From: Murinocardiopsis flavida
GTDB taxonomy: Bacteria; Actinomycetota; Actinomycetes; Streptosporangiales; Streptosporangiaceae
NCBI RefSeq assembly: GCF_003014485.1
Contig: NZ_PYGA01000011.1
Span: 62,001-126,000 of the forward strand
DNA: 64,000 nucleotides
Reading direction: 5' to 3'
Translations under genes and position numbers: made by a program
Shown here: one piece after another, positions 62,238-64,000 of the stretch
How positions within the stretch are numbered: the first letter of the stretch is position 1
Layout: every line of letters begins with the position of its first letter
The notes under the pieces: generated by a model
Told to the model about the DNA's origin: nothing
What the model saw: the letters and a program-made list of their open reading frames with translations, nothing else
The model's database searches: none

Positions 62238-63836
62238 TCACATCCGGAACACGCCGAAGCCGTCGGTGCCCCGCACCGGGGCGCTGTGCACGGCGGACAG
62301 GCACATCCCGAGGACGGTGCGGGTGTCGCGCGGGTCGATGACGCCGTCGTCGTAGACGCGCCCCGACAGGAACATCGGCATGGACTCCGCCTCGATCTGC
62401 TGCTCGACCATGGCGCGCATCGCCGCGTCCTGCTCTTCGCCGTACTCGCGCCCTTTCGCGGCGGCCGACTCCCTGGCGACGATGGACAGGACCCCTGCGA
62501 GCTGGGCCGGCCCCATGACGGCGGAGCGTGCGCTCGGCCACGCGAACAGGAACCGGGGGTCGTAGGCGCGCCCGCACATCCCGTAGTGCCCGGCGCCGTA
62601 GGAGGCGCCGATGAGCACGGACAGGTGGGGGACGGTGCTGTTGGACACCGCGTTGATCATCATCGCGCCGTGTTTGATGATGCCGCCCTGTTCGAATTCG
62701 CGGCCCACCATGTAGCCGGTCGTGTTGTGCAGGAACACCAGCGGTGTGTGCGAACTGTTGGCGAGCTGGATGAACTGGGCGGCCTTCTGCGACTCCGCGC
62801 TGAACAGGACCCCGTGGGCGTTGGCGAGGATCCCCACCGGGTAGCCGTGCAGGCGCGCCCACCCGGTGGTCAGCCCGGCGCCGTAGTCGGGTTTGAACTC
62901 GTCGAACTCGGACCCGTCTACGACCCGGGCGATGACTTCGCGCGGGTCGAAGGGGGTCTTGAGGTCGGCGGGGACGATGCCGAGCAGTTCACCGGGGTCG
63001 TGGAGCGGGTCTGCCGCCGGCGCCTGCGGGCCCGGCCCGGTCTTGGTGTGGTTGAGCCGCGCGACGATGCGGCGGCCGATCCGGACGGCGTCGTACTCGT
63101 CGGCGGCGAGGTGGTCGGCGAGGCCGGAGGTCCGGGCGTGCATTTCGGCGCCGCCGAGGGATTCGTCGTCGCTGGTCTCCCCGGTCGCCATCCGTACGAG
63201 CGGCGGCCCGCCGAGGAACACTTTGGAGCGTCCGCGCACCATGACCGCGTGGTCGCACATGCCGGGGACGTAGGCGCCGCCCGCAGTGGAGTTGCCGAAC
63301 ACCAGCGCGAGCGTGGGGATCCCGGCGGCGGAGAGCCGGGTGAGGTCGCGGAACAGGCGCCCGCCGGGGATGAAGATCTCGCTCTGGCTGGGCAGGTCGG
63401 CGCCGCCGGACTCGACGAGGTTGATCAGCGGCAGCCGGTTCTGCTCGGCGATCTCCATGGCGCGGAGGGTCTTCTTCGCGGTCCACGGGTTGGACGCGCC
63501 GCCGCGCACGGTGGGGTCGTTGGCGACGATCACGCATTCGACGCCTTCGACGGCGCCCACCCCGGTGACGACGCCGGCGCCCACGGGGTAGTCGGAGCCC
63601 CACGCGGCGAGCGGGGACAGTTCCAGGAACGGGGAGTCGGGGTCGAGGAGCAGTTCGATGCGTTCGCGTGCGAGGAGTTTGCCGCGCGCCCGGTGCCGAT
63701 CCACGTACGCGGGGCCGCCGCCCGCGAGGGCTTTGGCGTGCTCGGCGTCGATTCCGGCGAGGGCGTCGCGCATGGCGTCGGCGTTGGCGGTGAACGCCGC
63801 TGATCCGGTGTCGGCCGCTGTGGTGAGGACTGTCAC
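62238..63836 (-). CDS. Acyl-CoA carboxylase carboxyltransferase (beta) subunit
   Basis: A 532-residue carboxyltransferase of the propionyl/methylcrotonyl/geranyl-CoA carboxylase family. RGKLLARERIELLLDPDSPF, VIVANDPTVRGGASNPW (close to the family's V.aNDxTVkGG), GGRLFRDLTRLSAAGIPTLA, HNTTGYMVGREFEQGGIIKH and GASYGAGHYGMCGRAYDPRF are diagnostic. HNTTGYMVG resembles methylcrotonyl/geranyl-CoA carboxylases more than propionyl-CoA ones. GTG 63836 overlaps the stop of the upstream AtuA-like gene (GTGA). A 237-base gap separates it from the alpha subunit. Confidence 0.93.
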   Translation of the reverse strand: MTVLTTAADTGSAAFTANADAMRDALAGIDAEHAKALAGGGPAYVDRHRARGKLLARERIELLLDPDSPFLELSPLAAWGSDYPVGAGVVTGVGAVEGVECVIVANDPTVRGGASNPWTAKKTLRAMEIAEQNRLPLINLVESGGADLPSQSEIFIPGGRLFRDLTRLSAAGIPTLALVFGNSTAGGAYVPGMCDHAVMVRGRSKVFLGGPPLVRMATGETSDDESLGGAEMHARTSGLADHLAADEYDAVRIGRRIVARLNHTKTGPGPQAPAADPLHDPGELLGIVPADLKTPFDPREVIARVVDGSEFDEFKPDYGAGLTTGWARLHGYPVGILANAHGVLFSAESQKAAQFIQLANSSHTPLVFLHNTTGYMVGREFEQGGIIKHGAMMINAVSNSTVPHLSVLIGASYGAGHYGMCGRAYDPRFLFAWPSARSAVMGPAQLAGVLSIVARESAAAKGREYGEEQDAAMRAMVEQQIEAESMPMFLSGRVYDDGVIDPRDTRTVLGMCLSAVHSAPVRGTDGFGVFRM

Positions 63837-64000
63837 GGCAACAGCACCTCGGGGACGTCGATGTAGCGTCCGCGGAGCCATTCGGCGAGGCCCTTCGCTT
63901 GCGCGTCGGGGCGGTGGCCGGATGCGGCGCCGCCGCCCAGCAGCCCTTCGACGACGAAGTTCACGGCGCGCAGGTTGGGCAGCAGGTGCCGGGTGACGGG
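63833..64000 (-). CDS. AtuA-like (acyclic terpene utilisation) protein, C-terminal end
   Basis: The last 55 codons of a minus-strand gene that continues beyond the window. The visible part, with LLPNLRAVNFVVEGLLGG, DAQAKGLAEWLRGRYIDVP and a closing EVLLP, matches the C-terminal domain of AtuA-family proteins. Its stop overlaps the carboxyltransferase start. AtuA-like proteins accompany geranyl-CoA carboxylase-type operons, but their reaction is not established. Confidence 0.65.
   Translation of the reverse strand, partial: PVTRHLLPNLRAVNFVVEGLLGGGAASGHRPDAQAKGLAEWLRGRYIDVPEVLLP

Overview
The window is very GC-rich with a strong third-codon-position GC bias. It carries GTG starts, leaderless-type promoters, a bldA-type TTA codon and an actinobacterial gene repertoire: PAC2 protein, Ser/Thr kinase with an extracellular sensor, LuxR-type two-component system, class 2 dihydroorotate dehydrogenase, DUF6461 and CGNR proteins. 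I infer a chromosomal segment of a filamentous actinomycete, possibly Nocardiopsaceae or a relative; the genus is a guess. No rRNA, tRNA, integrase, transposase, phage module, CRISPR array or replication origin was seen.

Layout. 1-9.5 kb: exported polysaccharide deacetylase (5' cut), DUF6461 protein, nitroreductase, pyrD, PAC2 protein, ABC-class ATPase, lipoprotein, FBP/FusB-like zinc protein, SgcJ-like protein. 9.6-13.9 kb: a branched-chain 2-oxoacid dehydrogenase operon (E1alpha, E1beta, E2) with a divergent Lrp regulator. 13.9-16.1 kb: an odd RlpA-like/coiled-coil/membrane protein, a small zinc ribbon and a CGNR regulator. 16.4-19.4 kb: kynurenine pathway (kynU, kynA) with a divergent leaderless Lrp regulator. 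19.5-31.8 kb: DUF4031, an HD hydrolase, two ABC exporters (one with a PadR regulator and matching operators), a response regulator and histidine kinase, PhzF, a small membrane protein/regulator pair and an MFS exporter. 32.5-40.1 kb: a ROK-regulated sugar or polyol ABC importer with an oxidoreductase. 40.5-46.3 kb: VOC proteins, DeoR with a divergent GDPD-like protein, TetR regulators, SDR and a SugE/Gdx-type SMR exporter. 46.3-57.4 kb: Tex, DUF4178, GNAT, a long acyl-CoA oxidase/dehydrogenase, membrane and lipoproteins, YCII protein and a Ser/Thr kinase. 57.6-64 kb: a minus-strand operon resembling acyclic-terpene/branched acyl-CoA catabolism, running AtuA-like, carboxyltransferase, biotin carboxylase, acyl-CoA dehydrogenase, TetR.

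How they work together: the BCDH complex, the acyl-CoA carboxylase operon and the acyl-CoA dehydrogenases point to branched acyl catabolism; the kyn genes degrade tryptophan; the ROK/ABC/oxidoreductase set imports and oxidises a sugar-like substrate. The most unusual signals are a roughly 126-residue low-complexity insertion carrying a TTA codon inside the biotin carboxylase domain, a triplicated translation-initiation segment between E1alpha and E1beta that makes two coupled 18-codon mini-ORFs, a GDPD-like protein whose metal ligands are swapped E to Q and D to N, a histidine kinase with an extracytoplasmic C-terminal domain, a three-site PadR operator set, 14-bp iterons upstream of a response regulator, and several minisatellites whose periods are mostly multiples of three.
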